This document shows, piece by piece, positions 53,371-61,251 of a DNA stretch of 64,000 nt (position 1 is the stretch's first letter; every line of letters begins with the position of its first letter). Origin of the DNA: PALSA-505 sp036267135 (lineage in GTDB: Bacteria > Actinomycetota > Actinomycetes > Streptosporangiales > Streptosporangiaceae); NCBI GenBank assembly GCA_036267135.1, contig DATAWQ010000026.1, positions 3,554 to 67,553 on the forward strand, in the 5' to 3' direction. Made by a program: the position numbers and the translations under genes. The notes beneath the pieces were generated by a model. It saw only the letters and a list, made by a program, of their open reading frames with translations, was not told the DNA's origin and ran no database searches.

Positions 53371-53823
53371 TCAAGATCCGAGGGATCGGCATGGCCGCGC
53401 CCGCAGCCATGAGACATAGTCAGCGGGCGCCGACGCCTTCTCCGCGGCGTCGGCCATGATGCCGATGTAGCGCGCGGACGGCAGCCCGCCCTCATAGCCG
53501 TTCAGCACGTACAGCCAGGCCAGCGCCTCGCCGTCGAGGGTGTGCACCCGCACTCTGAGCTTGCGGTAGTAGTCCAGGGTGAACCCGTCCCAGTGGTCAA
53601 GGGCCGCCTCGTCGGTGTCGGACAGGTCGTAGAGCACGACGAAGACCCGCTCGTCGTCGTCTTCCACGATCGTCGCGAGCGCGCCTTCCCAGCCGAGGTC
53701 GGAGCCGCCGAAGGTGAGCCGCCACCCCTCCAGCCAGCCGCTTCCGTGCTGGGGGGAGTGCGGGCATCGCTCGGACATCTGCGCCGAGTCCATGTTGGAG
53801 CCGTACGCCGCGTACAGGGCCAC
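53371..53823 (-). CDS. gamma-glutamylcyclotransferase-family protein
   Basis: The 150-residue protein has the GGCT fold: the substrate-binding loop ALYAAYGSNMDSAQM near residue 8, GWRLTFGGSDLGWEGALATIVEDDDERVFVVLYDLSD, the catalytic-type Glu in DTDEAALDHWDGF, and YVLNGYEGGLPSARYIGIMADAAE. It may release 5-oxoproline from gamma-glutamyl amino acids or amines. GTG 53823 is chosen because family members begin at the YGSNM strand. TACCCT on the minus strand (53832-53837) ends 8 bases upstream, suggesting a leaderless transcript. Confidence 0.9.
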   Translation of the reverse strand: MALYAAYGSNMDSAQMSERCPHSPQHGSGWLEGWRLTFGGSDLGWEGALATIVEDDDERVFVVLYDLSDTDEAALDHWDGFTLDYYRKLRVRVHTLDGEALAWLYVLNGYEGGLPSARYIGIMADAAEKASAPADYVSWLRARPCRSLGS

Positions 53824-53914
53824 GAATGAACAGGGTAAGGGTCCGGGCCCCCGGAAGTGGGCTGATGCGCCACGACATGCTGAGGCGCCGTCACGGGCAC
53901 CGGCCGGGATGGGC

Positions 53915-53920
53915 CAGAAT
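53915..53920 (+). promoter_or_regulatory. -10 box of a probable leaderless lpdA transcript
   Basis: CAGAAT ends 8 bases before GTG 53929. The divergent cyclotransferase gene has a similar arrangement on the other strand. Confidence 0.4.
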
Positions 53921-53928
53921 GAGGCGTC

Positions 53929-55338
53929 GTGAGTCAATCACAACCACGTATCGCGATCATCGGCGGCGGTCCGGGCGGCTATGAGGCGGCCCTGGTCGCC
54001 GCGCAGCTAGGCGCCCAGGTCACCGTGGTGGACACCGACGGTCTCGGCGGCGCCTGCGTGCTCACCGACTGCGTGCCGTCCAAGACGCTGATCGAGACGT
54101 CCGGCGCGATGGCCGCGCTGACCGGCTCGGCCGGCCTCGGCATCAGGATCGGCGCGGGCGCCGGCGGCCAGGGCATCACCGGGGCCGTGGACGCCCCGCG
54201 GCTGTACCGGCGGGTGAAGGAGCTGGCCCGGGCCCAGTCCGCCGACGTGGCGGTCCGGCTGGCCGCGGAGGGGGTCGAGGTGGTCCCCGGTCCCGGCCGG
54301 CTGACCGGCCCGCGCACCGTGGTCGCGGCCGGCGGCCGGGTGATCGACGCCGACGCCGTGCTCATCGCCACCGGCGCCCGCCCGCGGGTGCTGCCGGACG
54401 CCGAGCCCGACGGCGAGCGCATCTTGACCTGGCGGCAGCTCTATGACCTCGGCGAGTTGCCCGCGGAACTCATCGTGGTGGGCTCGGGGGTGACCGGCGC
54501 GGAGTTCGCCAGCGCTTATCAGGCGCTCGGCTCCCGGGTGACGCTGGTGTCCTCGCGCAGCCGGGTGCTGCCGCACGAGGACGCCGACGCCGCCGTGGTG
54601 ATCGAGGGCGTGTTCCGGCGCAACGGGATGAACGTGCTCGGCCGGTCCAGGGCTGCCTCAGTGAAGCGGGACGAAGACGGCGTGGTGGTCACGCTGACCG
54701 ACGGCACCGAGGTGCGCGGCTCGCACTGCCTGCTCACCGTGGGCATGGTTCCCGCCACCCAGGGCCTGGGCCTGGCCGAGGCCGGCGTCGGGCTGGCCGA
54801 CGGCACCGGGTTCGTCCAGGTGGACCGGGTGTCGCGGACCAGCGTCGCCGGCGTCTACGCGGCCGGGGACTGCACCGGCGTGATGATGCTGGCCTCGGTC
54901 GCGGCCATGCAGGGCCGGATCGCGATGTGGCACGCGCTGGGCGAGGCCGTGCAGCCGCTGCGGCGCAGCCACGTGGCCGCGACCATCTTCACCGCGCCGG
55001 AGATCGCCACGGTCGGCGTGCCGCACAGCGCGATCCTGTCCGGCGACGTGGCCGCCCGGGTGGTCAAGCTGCCGCTGGCCACCAACGCCCGGGCCAAGAT
55101 GGCCGGCCTGCAGGACGGCTTCGTCAAACTGTTCGCCCGGCCGGTGACCGGGATCGTGCTGGGCGGGGTGGTGGTGGCGGCCCGGGCCAGCGAGCTGATC
55201 CTGCCGGTCTCGCTGGCCGTGGAGCAGCAGCTCACCGTGGACCAGATGGCGCACACCTTCGCCGTGTACCCGTCGCTGTCCGGCAGCCTGACCGAGGCCG
55301 CCCGCCAGCTCATGCAGCCCCCTGCCGATGGCGGCTAG
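53929..55338 (+). CDS. lpdA: NAD(P)H-quinone dehydrogenase, LpdA type
   Basis: The 469-residue flavoprotein has FAD-binding IAIIGGGPGGYEAALVAAQLG, the redox pair GGACVLTDCVPSK (Cys43, Cys48), the NAD loop ELIVVGSGVTGAEFASAYQALG and FAD motif GVYAAGDCTG. The C-terminal helix reads HTFAVYPSLSGSLTEAAR, without the catalytic HPT/HAHP His-Glu pair of lipoamide dehydrogenase. This matches the mycobacterial LpdA quinone reductase, not a lipoamide dehydrogenase. It diverges from the cyclotransferase gene. Confidence 0.92.
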   Translation: MSQSQPRIAIIGGGPGGYEAALVAAQLGAQVTVVDTDGLGGACVLTDCVPSKTLIETSGAMAALTGSAGLGIRIGAGAGGQGITGAVDAPRLYRRVKELARAQSADVAVRLAAEGVEVVPGPGRLTGPRTVVAAGGRVIDADAVLIATGARPRVLPDAEPDGERILTWRQLYDLGELPAELIVVGSGVTGAEFASAYQALGSRVTLVSSRSRVLPHEDADAAVVIEGVFRRNGMNVLGRSRAASVKRDEDGVVVTLTDGTEVRGSHCLLTVGMVPATQGLGLAEAGVGLADGTGFVQVDRVSRTSVAGVYAAGDCTGVMMLASVAAMQGRIAMWHALGEAVQPLRRSHVAATIFTAPEIATVGVPHSAILSGDVAARVVKLPLATNARAKMAGLQDGFVKLFARPVTGIVLGGVVVAARASELILPVSLAVEQQLTVDQMAHTFAVYPSLSGSLTEAARQLMQPPADGG

Positions 55339-55354
55339 GCGGCTAGCGGCGCGG

Positions 55355-55696
55355 CTAGTGCGTCGGGCGGCCCAGGTCGGGGTCGTCGGGGACCGGCAGC
55401 TTGTGCTGGCGCAGCCGGGCCGCCCTGATGTCGTCGGAGTAGATCGCCACCGTGAACAGGCTCCCGGCCAGGGCCAGCGCCGGCACCATGATGTGCAGCC
55501 AGTCCGGGCCGGGCAGCAGTGAGAGCAGCACGCAGATCGGGACCATCACGGTGAGGTGGCGCAGGATGACCCGCAGCCGCCAGCCCGCGTCGGTCAGCTC
55601 GTGCCGCACCCAGTCGCGGTTCGCGGGCGGCAGCCGGAACCCGACGGCGAACAGGCTCTTGCCCACGATGTTCGGGTCACCCGGCAGCCGGCTCAC
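55355..55696 (-). CDS. small two-helix membrane protein, DUF5313-like
   Basis: The 113-residue protein starts MSRLPGDPNIVGKSLFAVGF at GTG 55696 and continues RLPPANRDWVRHELTDAGWRLRVILRHL. Two membrane helices follow (LTVMVPICVLLSLLPG and WLHIMVPALALAGSLFTVAIY), then a short hydrophilic tail. It resembles the DUF5313 family of actinobacteria; the function is unknown. The start codon lies within the left copy of the 19-bp repeat that bounds the adjacent segment. Confidence 0.7.
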   Translation of the reverse strand: MSRLPGDPNIVGKSLFAVGFRLPPANRDWVRHELTDAGWRLRVILRHLTVMVPICVLLSLLPGPDWLHIMVPALALAGSLFTVAIYSDDIRAARLRQHKLPVPDDPDLGRPTH

Positions 55697-55713
55697 CGCA
55701 GTAGTCTCACAGA
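55695..55713. repeat. 19-bp direct repeat, left copy
   Basis: ACCGCAGTAGTCTCACAGA is identical to 57744-57762. Weaker similarity extends about 15 bases to the left of each copy, and ACCGGCGCG occurs to the right of both. The left copy covers the start codon region of the minus-strand DUF5313-like gene. Confidence 0.9.
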
Positions 55714-55773
55714 TCCCCAGGACCGGCGCGCCCGGCCCCAAACGTCGCCCGTTGATCTCGGGACATTTCATTC

Positions 55774-55788
55774 TGAACGGTGGCCACC
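55774..55788. repeat. dispersed TGAACGGTGGCCACC element, copy C
   Basis: TGAACGGTGGCCACC on the plus strand, preceded by TTTCATTC and followed by CGATCGCTCG. The GTG inside it (55780) opens the next coding sequence. Confidence 0.8.
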
Positions 55789-56340
55789 GAGCCCGATCGC
55801 TCGCCCGCACCCCTTGAGACAATCAAGCCGTATATTCAAGAAATCCGGCATGGCAATTTCCCTGTCAGCATAGATACATTCTGGACTGAGTGCTGGATTG
55901 ACTGGCGTCCCTCAGCTCAGGCCTCCTACCTGACGCATAAACAACTGCGGCTGCCGGTGCCAACCGAGTTGTTCTCACCCTGCAAGGCGCGTCTGCTCGG
56001 GCAGGAAATCACCACGCTCGACCCGCGCACCCTGCTGCACATGTACGGCGCGGTCGGCGTGTTCAGGAAGCAAGATGTTCCCAGGATCATTGGGCTTACG
56101 GAGGTGATCGAGTCAGGAGACGCGGCAAGCAGGCTAACCGAGAAGGACTGCCGGGTGTTCGGCGTCTTTATGCAAGCCCGTAAGGATCGTTATCCTCTGT
56201 TCTTCGCGTCAAAACGGGCCTGGGTAGGTCTGCTTGACGCGTTGCCGCCCGTGGCTTCCCGTGCGCTCAAACACCATGTGCAGTTGCGAGCCAACGAGGT
56301 GTTCCGGAAGGTCAATCGTCAGCAGGAGGGCGAGCCCTAG
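55780..56340 (+). CDS. hypothetical protein in the repeat-bounded segment
   Basis: The 186-residue protein is not recognised. It is soluble, with IDTFWTECWIDWRPSAQASYLTHKQLRLPVPTELF and a middle part ARLLGQEITTLDPRTLLHMYGAVGVFRKQDVPRIIGLTEVIESG that faintly resembles substrate-binding parts of small nucleotidyltransferases, though no catalytic motif is visible. Codon usage is more relaxed than in neighbours, with many A/T-ended codons. GTG 55780 lies in repeat copy C and is the only plausible start. The stop overlaps the stop of the convergent nuclease-like gene. Confidence 0.65.
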   Translation: MATEPDRSPAPLETIKPYIQEIRHGNFPVSIDTFWTECWIDWRPSAQASYLTHKQLRLPVPTELFSPCKARLLGQEITTLDPRTLLHMYGAVGVFRKQDVPRIIGLTEVIESGDAASRLTEKDCRVFGVFMQARKDRYPLFFASKRAWVGLLDALPPVASRALKHHVQLRANEVFRKVNRQQEGEP

Positions 56341-57188
56341 CAAACCAGATCGCTAGTTTTAGCCTGCATCAAGGTCATGTCGGCGGACAGGCCGACGTGA
56401 TCAGAGAGGTATTCTGTCCCGCTGGGAATTGCCACTTTGCCTAGAAGAAGCAACCGTGCGGCTTCAGCCTTGACCTGGGCCGAGGTCAATATGAAATCAA
56501 TGCAGTGCGCTGGCCCAGCCGATCCGAGATATTCGGCGCGGAAGGTTGCGGGACACTTCCCGTCGAAAGCGTCGACGAGCTTTGTTTCGGCCAAGAAATG
56601 GTTGAATAGAGGACTGTCACGGTCGACATTGAAGTCCCCGCAAACCACGACTGGAGTGGTCGCGCTTCGCACAAACTCGCTCAGGCTGGCAAGCTGGTCT
56701 CGATGCAAAGTGAAAAACCGGCCCGTCTCTGACCAGTCTCCGTCTCTGTTCGCAACAGGATGAGTATTTACAATGCATAGTCCACGATATGCCAAACGTG
56801 TTGCTAGGGAACCCTTCAGCCATGCTCTGGCGCGGGTCAGGCGGGACACGCCCGGCGTTCGTTGGGGAAGACCAAGACCCCGATAGCTGGAAGCAACGAC
56901 CGGTGACCGCGAGAACGTCACGAGCCCTCCCGCTGGTCCTATCGGTGAGCGACGGTAACTTACCCCGCTAAACGAGCGCATCCGCCTAGCCAGCAAGGTC
57001 AGATGCCAATACGTGAACACCTCCTGAAAACTGACTACATCGATATCCGACGCTTCGAAGCTGTCCGCAATAGCTGCAAACCGTTCAGGCAGGTTCGAAC
57101 CGACCATCGGCACTCCCCGCGTGTTCAGGGTAGCTACAGTCAGTCGGCCGTCATCGTGCTCACCGTGCGAGATGGTGCGCGCTGACAT
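56337..57188 (-). CDS. endonuclease/exonuclease/phosphatase-family protein
   Basis: The protein has the DNase I-like metallohydrolase fold. Motifs in order are LTVATLNTRG (Asn ligand), DVVSFQEVFTYWHL (catalytic Glu), LCIVNTHPVA, TPVVVCGDFNVDRDSPLF (Asp/Asn) and YLSDHVGLSADM (Asp-His). Family members hydrolyse phosphodiesters in DNA, RNA, inositol phosphates or sphingomyelin; the substrate cannot be told. ATG 57188 (283 residues) follows the DUF4913 stop by two bases; a GTG at 57221 would add 11 residues. Codon use is AT-richer than in flanking genes. Confidence 0.85.
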   Translation of the reverse strand: MSARTISHGEHDDGRLTVATLNTRGVPMVGSNLPERFAAIADSFEASDIDVVSFQEVFTYWHLTLLARRMRSFSGVSYRRSPIGPAGGLVTFSRSPVVASSYRGLGLPQRTPGVSRLTRARAWLKGSLATRLAYRGLCIVNTHPVANRDGDWSETGRFFTLHRDQLASLSEFVRSATTPVVVCGDFNVDRDSPLFNHFLAETKLVDAFDGKCPATFRAEYLGSAGPAHCIDFILTSAQVKAEAARLLLLGKVAIPSGTEYLSDHVGLSADMTLMQAKTSDLVC

Positions 57189-57190
57189 GG

Positions 57191-57667
57191 TCAACGATCC
57201 GGTTCTGCCAGGATTTGCCACCAGTCAGTTGCCGTCCACCACCTCGGCGGTGGGGCAGTAACGGGCAGTGCGGGAGGTCGGGTGTGACGGTCAGCGCTGC
57301 AGGCGCCCAAAGGCCCATCGGCGCTGAACAAGACAGAAAGATTAGGGTCGAGGTAATCACGAGTCCAAGTGGCGGTGCCGCTTACCGGGTCCAGCGCTGC
57401 CGCCTCCCATGTCCGCCAGAGGGCTTCGAGGCGAAGAACCGCCTCGGGATGGTCCCACCACTGTGCACACCAGTGGCTGCCCGGACGGCGGAAGATTCGC
57501 ACGAAAAATCCGCCGACCCAGGACTCCACGTCCGGGAACTGTGGCGAGAATTCTCCGGTGTCTGCATGTTCCTGGTTGGCCAGTCTGCCCATAGCCTGCT
57601 CTATAGCGGCGAAATCATCCGCATCGAGGTCTGGCTTCTCGTGATGGCCGCGGTCAGGGTCCGGCAT
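57191..57667 (-). CDS. DUF4913-family protein
   Basis: The 158-residue protein contains FPDVESWVGGFFVRIFRRPGSHWCAQWWDHPEAVLRLEALWRTWEAAALDP and WTRDYLDPNLSVLFSADGPLGAC, the core of DUF4913. That family is typical of actinobacterial plasmids and integrative elements, where it often accompanies transfer genes; its function is unknown. ATG 57667 opens MPDPDRGHHEK. The gene lies two bases upstream of the nuclease-like gene, so the two form an operon. No integrase or transfer gene is present nearby. Confidence 0.8.
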   Translation of the reverse strand: MPDPDRGHHEKPDLDADDFAAIEQAMGRLANQEHADTGEFSPQFPDVESWVGGFFVRIFRRPGSHWCAQWWDHPEAVLRLEALWRTWEAAALDPVSGTATWTRDYLDPNLSVLFSADGPLGACSADRHTRPPALPVTAPPPRWWTATDWWQILAEPDR

Positions 57668-57743
57668 ATCAACTTCCTCTGGCAGGTATTCGCGTGCCCT
57701 ACGGGCAGCTTCGCATCGCTGGGATCACCCCAGCAGTCCGCTT

Positions 57744-57762
57744 ACCGCAGTAGTCTCACAGA
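57744..57762. repeat. 19-bp direct repeat, right copy
   Basis: Identical to 55695-55713 and in the same orientation. It lies 77 bases upstream of the DUF4913 start codon. Its complement resembles the 5' end of the DUF5313-like gene with the GTG changed to GTA and one base inserted. Confidence 0.9.
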
Positions 57763-57864
57763 ACCGGCGCGGTGGTCTGGCCGGACCCGTGCTAGAGGCG
57801 AACCGGGTTAGCGGCCGAACGGCCCGCCGAACTGCTGCCCCCTTGCATCACCGTTATTTCCAGA

Positions 57865-58644
57865 TTACGCCCGGGGTGGCAGCGGGATGAACCCGCTGGT
57901 GCGGTGTGCGTACTCGGCGTAGTCCGGGCGGCTGTCCCGCATCCGCTTCTCGGTCATCCGCTTCCCCGAGCCCCACACCAGCACGTAGGTCATGACCAGC
58001 GGTGACACCACCGTGGCCAGGCCCAGCCAGGACCCGCAGCCGATCGCGAAGATGCCCCACCACACGCACGCGTCACCGAAGTAGTTCGGGTGCCTGGTAT
58101 ACCGCCACAGCCCCCGGTCCATGAGCTGCCCCCGGTTCGCCGGGTCGGCCTTGAACCGTTCGAGTTGCCAGTCGCCCACCGCCTCGAACATCAGCCCCAC
58201 CAGCCACACCAGCCCGCCCAGCACTAGCAGCGGCGTACCCGCCCATCCGCCCGACATGCCCACCTGAATGGGCAGCGAGACCAGCCAGATCAGTGCCCCC
58301 TGCCCCAGGTAGACCGTGCCCAGCACGTACAAGGGGCCGCGGCCGCGCAGCATCTTCTCATACCGTGGGTCCTCGCCCGCGCCCCGCCCGCGCCAGAAGA
58401 TGTGCCCCGCCAGCCGCGCCCCCCACACCACGGTCACCGCCACCAGCAGCCATCGCCGCGCCGCCACGCCGTGCCCGGCCGACACCAGCAGCGCCACCAC
58501 GGCCACCACCGCGAACCCGGCCCCCCAGGCCACGTCGGCCACCTTGTGCTGCCGCAGCACCATCCCGGCCGCGAACGCCACCAGCGCGACGGCGAGCACC
58601 GCCGCCGCGCTGACCCCGGCCGTGACTCCCGCTACGGAACCCAA
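57865..58644 (-). CDS. DUF1295 membrane protein (steroid 5-alpha-reductase-like)
   Basis: The 259-residue protein has about six to seven membrane helices and the family motif LWRYTRHPNYFGDACVWWGIF near residue 180, with KRMTEKRMRDSRPDYAEYAHRTSGFIPLPP at the end. DUF1295 proteins are related to steroid reductases and isoprenylcysteine methyltransferases and occur with fatty-acid-modifying enzymes. The start is a TTG at 58644, 4 bases after the upstream stop, with GGAAGG upstream. It is the last gene of the five-gene operon. Confidence 0.9.
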   Translation of the reverse strand: MGSVAGVTAGVSAAAVLAVALVAFAAGMVLRQHKVADVAWGAGFAVVAVVALLVSAGHGVAARRWLLVAVTVVWGARLAGHIFWRGRGAGEDPRYEKMLRGRGPLYVLGTVYLGQGALIWLVSLPIQVGMSGGWAGTPLLVLGGLVWLVGLMFEAVGDWQLERFKADPANRGQLMDRGLWRYTRHPNYFGDACVWWGIFAIGCGSWLGLATVVSPLVMTYVLVWGSGKRMTEKRMRDSRPDYAEYAHRTSGFIPLPPRA

Positions 58645-58648
58645 CCGC

Positions 58649-59959
58649 TTACCCTTCCCGCCGCACGGCCACGATCTGGTGCACGCCCATCCGCCCCTCC
58701 TCGAAGGCCAGCGCGCCGCCGTGCAGGTAGAGCCGCCACACCCGCACCTGCTCGGCGCCGATCAGCCGGGTGATCTCATCCTCGTGCCGCTCGAAGTTGT
58801 CCAGCCAGGCCCGGATCGTCCGCCCGTAGTCCCGCCGCATCCCCTCCACGTGCGCGACCTCCAGCCCGGCCCGCTCCAGCAGGGCCACGGTCTCGCCCAC
58901 CGGCCGCATGTGCATGTCCGGCGCGATGTAGGACTCGATGAACGGCCCGCCGCCCGGCGCCCGCCCGTCCCGCGACATCTGCTGGATCAGCAGCCGCCCG
59001 TCGGCCGCCAGCAGCCGCCGCAGCCGCGCGCAGAACGCCGGGTACTGCCTGGCCCCCACATGCTCTCCCATTTCTATGGTGGCGATCGCGTCGTAGTGCC
59101 GCCCGTCTACATCCCGATAATCGGTTTCCTGAACGGTGGCCACCTCGGCCAGATCGCTCGACCTGACCCGTTCCCGCACGAACGCCGCCTGCTCGGCGGA
59201 CAGCGTCACCGCATCCACCCGCGCCCCGTACTGACTGGCCGCGTGCAGCGTGAGCGAGCCCCAGCCGCAGCCCAGGTCGAGCAGGGTCTTGCCGGTCTGG
59301 CCAGGCTTTCCGGCCTGGCCGTCAGCCAGGCCGAGTTTGCGGCAGATCGAGTCCAGCTTGGCCCACTGTGCCTCGGCCAGCGTGTACCCCGCGGCGCCGG
59401 ACTCCCAGCGCGCGCACGAATAGGCCATGGCCGGGTCGAGCAGCAGCCGGTAGAAGTCCGCGGTCAGGTCGTAGTGGTGTGCGATCACCGACCGGTCCCG
59501 GCCCCGGCTGTGCGTCCAGCCCCGCACCCTGGCCTGGGTAGCCGGCGCGGGCAGCGGCGGCCCGAGCAGCCCGAGCCTGGCCGCGGTGGCGGCCGCCGAG
59601 CCCAGGCCCTGCAGGCCCAGCCCGCGGGCCCGCGGCCCGGGCGGCCCCGACAGGTGCCGGTCCCTGGCGGTGGTCCAGGCCAGCCGGAGCAGGTCGCTGA
59701 CGTCGCCCTCGATGTCCAGTTCGCCGGTCACATAAGCCTGCGCGACCCCCAGCTCACCCGGATGCCAGAGCACCCGGCGCAGCGCCCGCGGCGTCCGCAG
59801 CACCACCACCGGCGCCCCGTCCGGGCCGGCCTCGCTGCCGTCCCAGGCCCGCAGCCGCACCGGCAGCGGCCCGCGGGCGAACCGTTCGAGCACCGGCACC
59901 AGCCGGTCGCACACGCCACCGTGGCCGGGCCGACTGACCCGCCCGATCGTCTCCGTCAT
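58649..59959 (-). CDS. cyclopropane-fatty-acyl-phospholipid synthase-type methyltransferase (second copy)
   Basis: The 436-residue SAM-dependent enzyme has the CFA-synthase N-terminal domain (residues 20-130) and a methyltransferase domain with VIAHHYDLTADFYRLLLDPAMAYSCARWE, SAM motif LLDLGCGWGSLTLHAAS, TLSAEQAAFVRERV and EMGEHVG. It would act on double bonds of phospholipid acyl chains. The C-terminal VRREG ends at 58649. ATG 59959 overlaps the stop of the other synthase gene (ATGA). Repeat copy D lies inside the coding region at residues VATVQ. Confidence 0.92.
   Translation of the reverse strand: MTETIGRVSRPGHGGVCDRLVPVLERFARGPLPVRLRAWDGSEAGPDGAPVVVLRTPRALRRVLWHPGELGVAQAYVTGELDIEGDVSDLLRLAWTTARDRHLSGPPGPRARGLGLQGLGSAAATAARLGLLGPPLPAPATQARVRGWTHSRGRDRSVIAHHYDLTADFYRLLLDPAMAYSCARWESGAAGYTLAEAQWAKLDSICRKLGLADGQAGKPGQTGKTLLDLGCGWGSLTLHAASQYGARVDAVTLSAEQAAFVRERVRSSDLAEVATVQETDYRDVDGRHYDAIATIEMGEHVGARQYPAFCARLRRLLAADGRLLIQQMSRDGRAPGGGPFIESYIAPDMHMRPVGETVALLERAGLEVAHVEGMRRDYGRTIRAWLDNFERHEDEITRLIGAEQVRVWRLYLHGGALAFEEGRMGVHQIVAVRREG
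59130..59144. repeat. dispersed TGAACGGTGGCCACC element, copy D (intragenic)
   Basis: TGAACGGTGGCCACC on the plus strand, preceded by GTTTCC and followed by AGATCGCTCG at the spacing seen in copy C. It lies within the second synthase gene, where the complement encodes AEVATVQE. Confidence 0.7.
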
Positions 59960-61251
59960 CGCGCACGCTCCAGCAGGAACTGGCACACGTCCAGGTAGGA
60001 CGCCGCGAACCCGGCCTCGCTGTAGCTCAGGTACAGCTCCCACATCCGGGCGAACACTTCGTCGAAGCCCAGGCCGGGCAGGTCGGCCCGCCGGGCGGTG
60101 AACCGCTGCCGCCACAGCCGCAGCGTCTGCTCGTAGTGTGGGCCGAAGTCAAGTCGTCCGGCCACCCGCAGCCGGGTGTGCCGGGCCAGCGCCGCCTCGA
60201 TCCCGGTGACCGACGGGATCAGCCCACCGGGAAAGATGTACTTGAGTATCCAGGTGTAGGTGTCACGGGTGGCCAGCATCCGGTCGTGCGCCATCGTGAT
60301 GGCCTGCAGACCGATCCGGCCGCCCGGCGCCAGCAGCCGGTCCAGCGTCTCGAAGTAGGCCGGCCAGTACCGCTCGCCCACCGCCTCGATCATCTCCACC
60401 GACAAGATCGCGTCGTACTGCCCGTGCACGTCCCGGTAGTCCCGCAGTTCGACGCTCACCCGGTCGCCCAGGCCGGCCGCGGCGATCCGCCCGATGGCCA
60501 GCGCCCGCTGCTGCTCGGACAGCGTGACCGTGCGCACGGTGGCGCCGCGGGCCGCCGCGCGGAGGGCCAGCTCGCCCCAGCCGGTGCCGATTTCGAGCAC
60601 TCGGGTGCCCGGCCCCACCCTGGTCTGGTCGAGCAGCCGGTCGATCTTCCGCCGCTGCGCCGCCGCCAGCGAATTCGGCCCAGCGATCAGGTCGCCCCGG
60701 TCGCCGGTTTGGAAGAGCGCCGCCGAATAGGTCATGGTCTCGTCCAGGAACAGCGCGAACAGCTCGTTGGACAGGTCGTAGTGGTGGCTGACGTTGCGCC
60801 TGGCCCTGGCCAGGGTGGACCGCTCGGCGGCGGGCTGGCGCCGCACCGACACCCGCCGCAGCCGCTGCAGCGGACGCGGCACCAGGCCGGCCACCTGGCG
60901 GGCGAACACGGTGATCAGCCCGGTCAGGTCCGCGCAGTCCCAGTCGCCGGCCATGTACGACTCGCCAAACCCGATCAGGCCGCTGGCCCCCACCCGGGCG
61001 CAGAAGTCCCCGGGCCGGTGCAGCACCATCTCCGGCGCCGCCCCGTTCCCGCCGCCCAGATGACGCCCGCCAGGCAGCCGAACCAGGACGGGCAGCCTGG
61101 CCACGGCCCGGCTGAACACCGCCCAGGCGATGGCGGCCCTGAGCCCGGATTTCGGCACCGCGAACACGTCCGGCCACCTGGCCTCGTCCGGCGTCCCCCT
61201 GGCCGGCTCGATGGCGGCCCCCGCCGGGCTCGTGTCTGCTGTCTGGGTCAT
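59956..61251 (-). CDS. cyclopropane-fatty-acyl-phospholipid synthase (first copy)
   Basis: The 431-residue protein is a CFA synthase-family enzyme with VSHHYDLSNELFALFLDETMTYSAALF, SAM motif VLEIGTGWGELALRAAARGA, TLSEQQRALAIGRIA, the SVEMIEAVGERYWPAYFETLDRLLAPGG block and DTYTWILKYIFPGGLIPS near residue 330. The N-terminal lipid-binding domain includes FGESYMAGDWDCADL. ATG 61251 has GGAGGG upstream. The stop overlaps the start of the second synthase. The two copies share only family-level similarity. Confidence 0.94.
   Translation of the reverse strand: MTQTADTSPAGAAIEPARGTPDEARWPDVFAVPKSGLRAAIAWAVFSRAVARLPVLVRLPGGRHLGGGNGAAPEMVLHRPGDFCARVGASGLIGFGESYMAGDWDCADLTGLITVFARQVAGLVPRPLQRLRRVSVRRQPAAERSTLARARRNVSHHYDLSNELFALFLDETMTYSAALFQTGDRGDLIAGPNSLAAAQRRKIDRLLDQTRVGPGTRVLEIGTGWGELALRAAARGATVRTVTLSEQQRALAIGRIAAAGLGDRVSVELRDYRDVHGQYDAILSVEMIEAVGERYWPAYFETLDRLLAPGGRIGLQAITMAHDRMLATRDTYTWILKYIFPGGLIPSVTGIEAALARHTRLRVAGRLDFGPHYEQTLRLWRQRFTARRADLPGLGFDEVFARMWELYLSYSEAGFAASYLDVCQFLLERAR

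Noticed and set aside
53929..55338. Dihydrolipoamide dehydrogenase
   Set aside because: The redox cysteines are present, but the C-terminal catalytic His-Glu region is replaced by FAVYPSLSGS, so LpdA-type quinone reductase fits better.
57085..57105. GTTCGAACC resembling a tRNA T-arm
   Set aside because: It lies within the nuclease-like coding sequence and no acceptor stem or anticodon arm can be built around it. I saw no tRNA or rRNA gene in the window.
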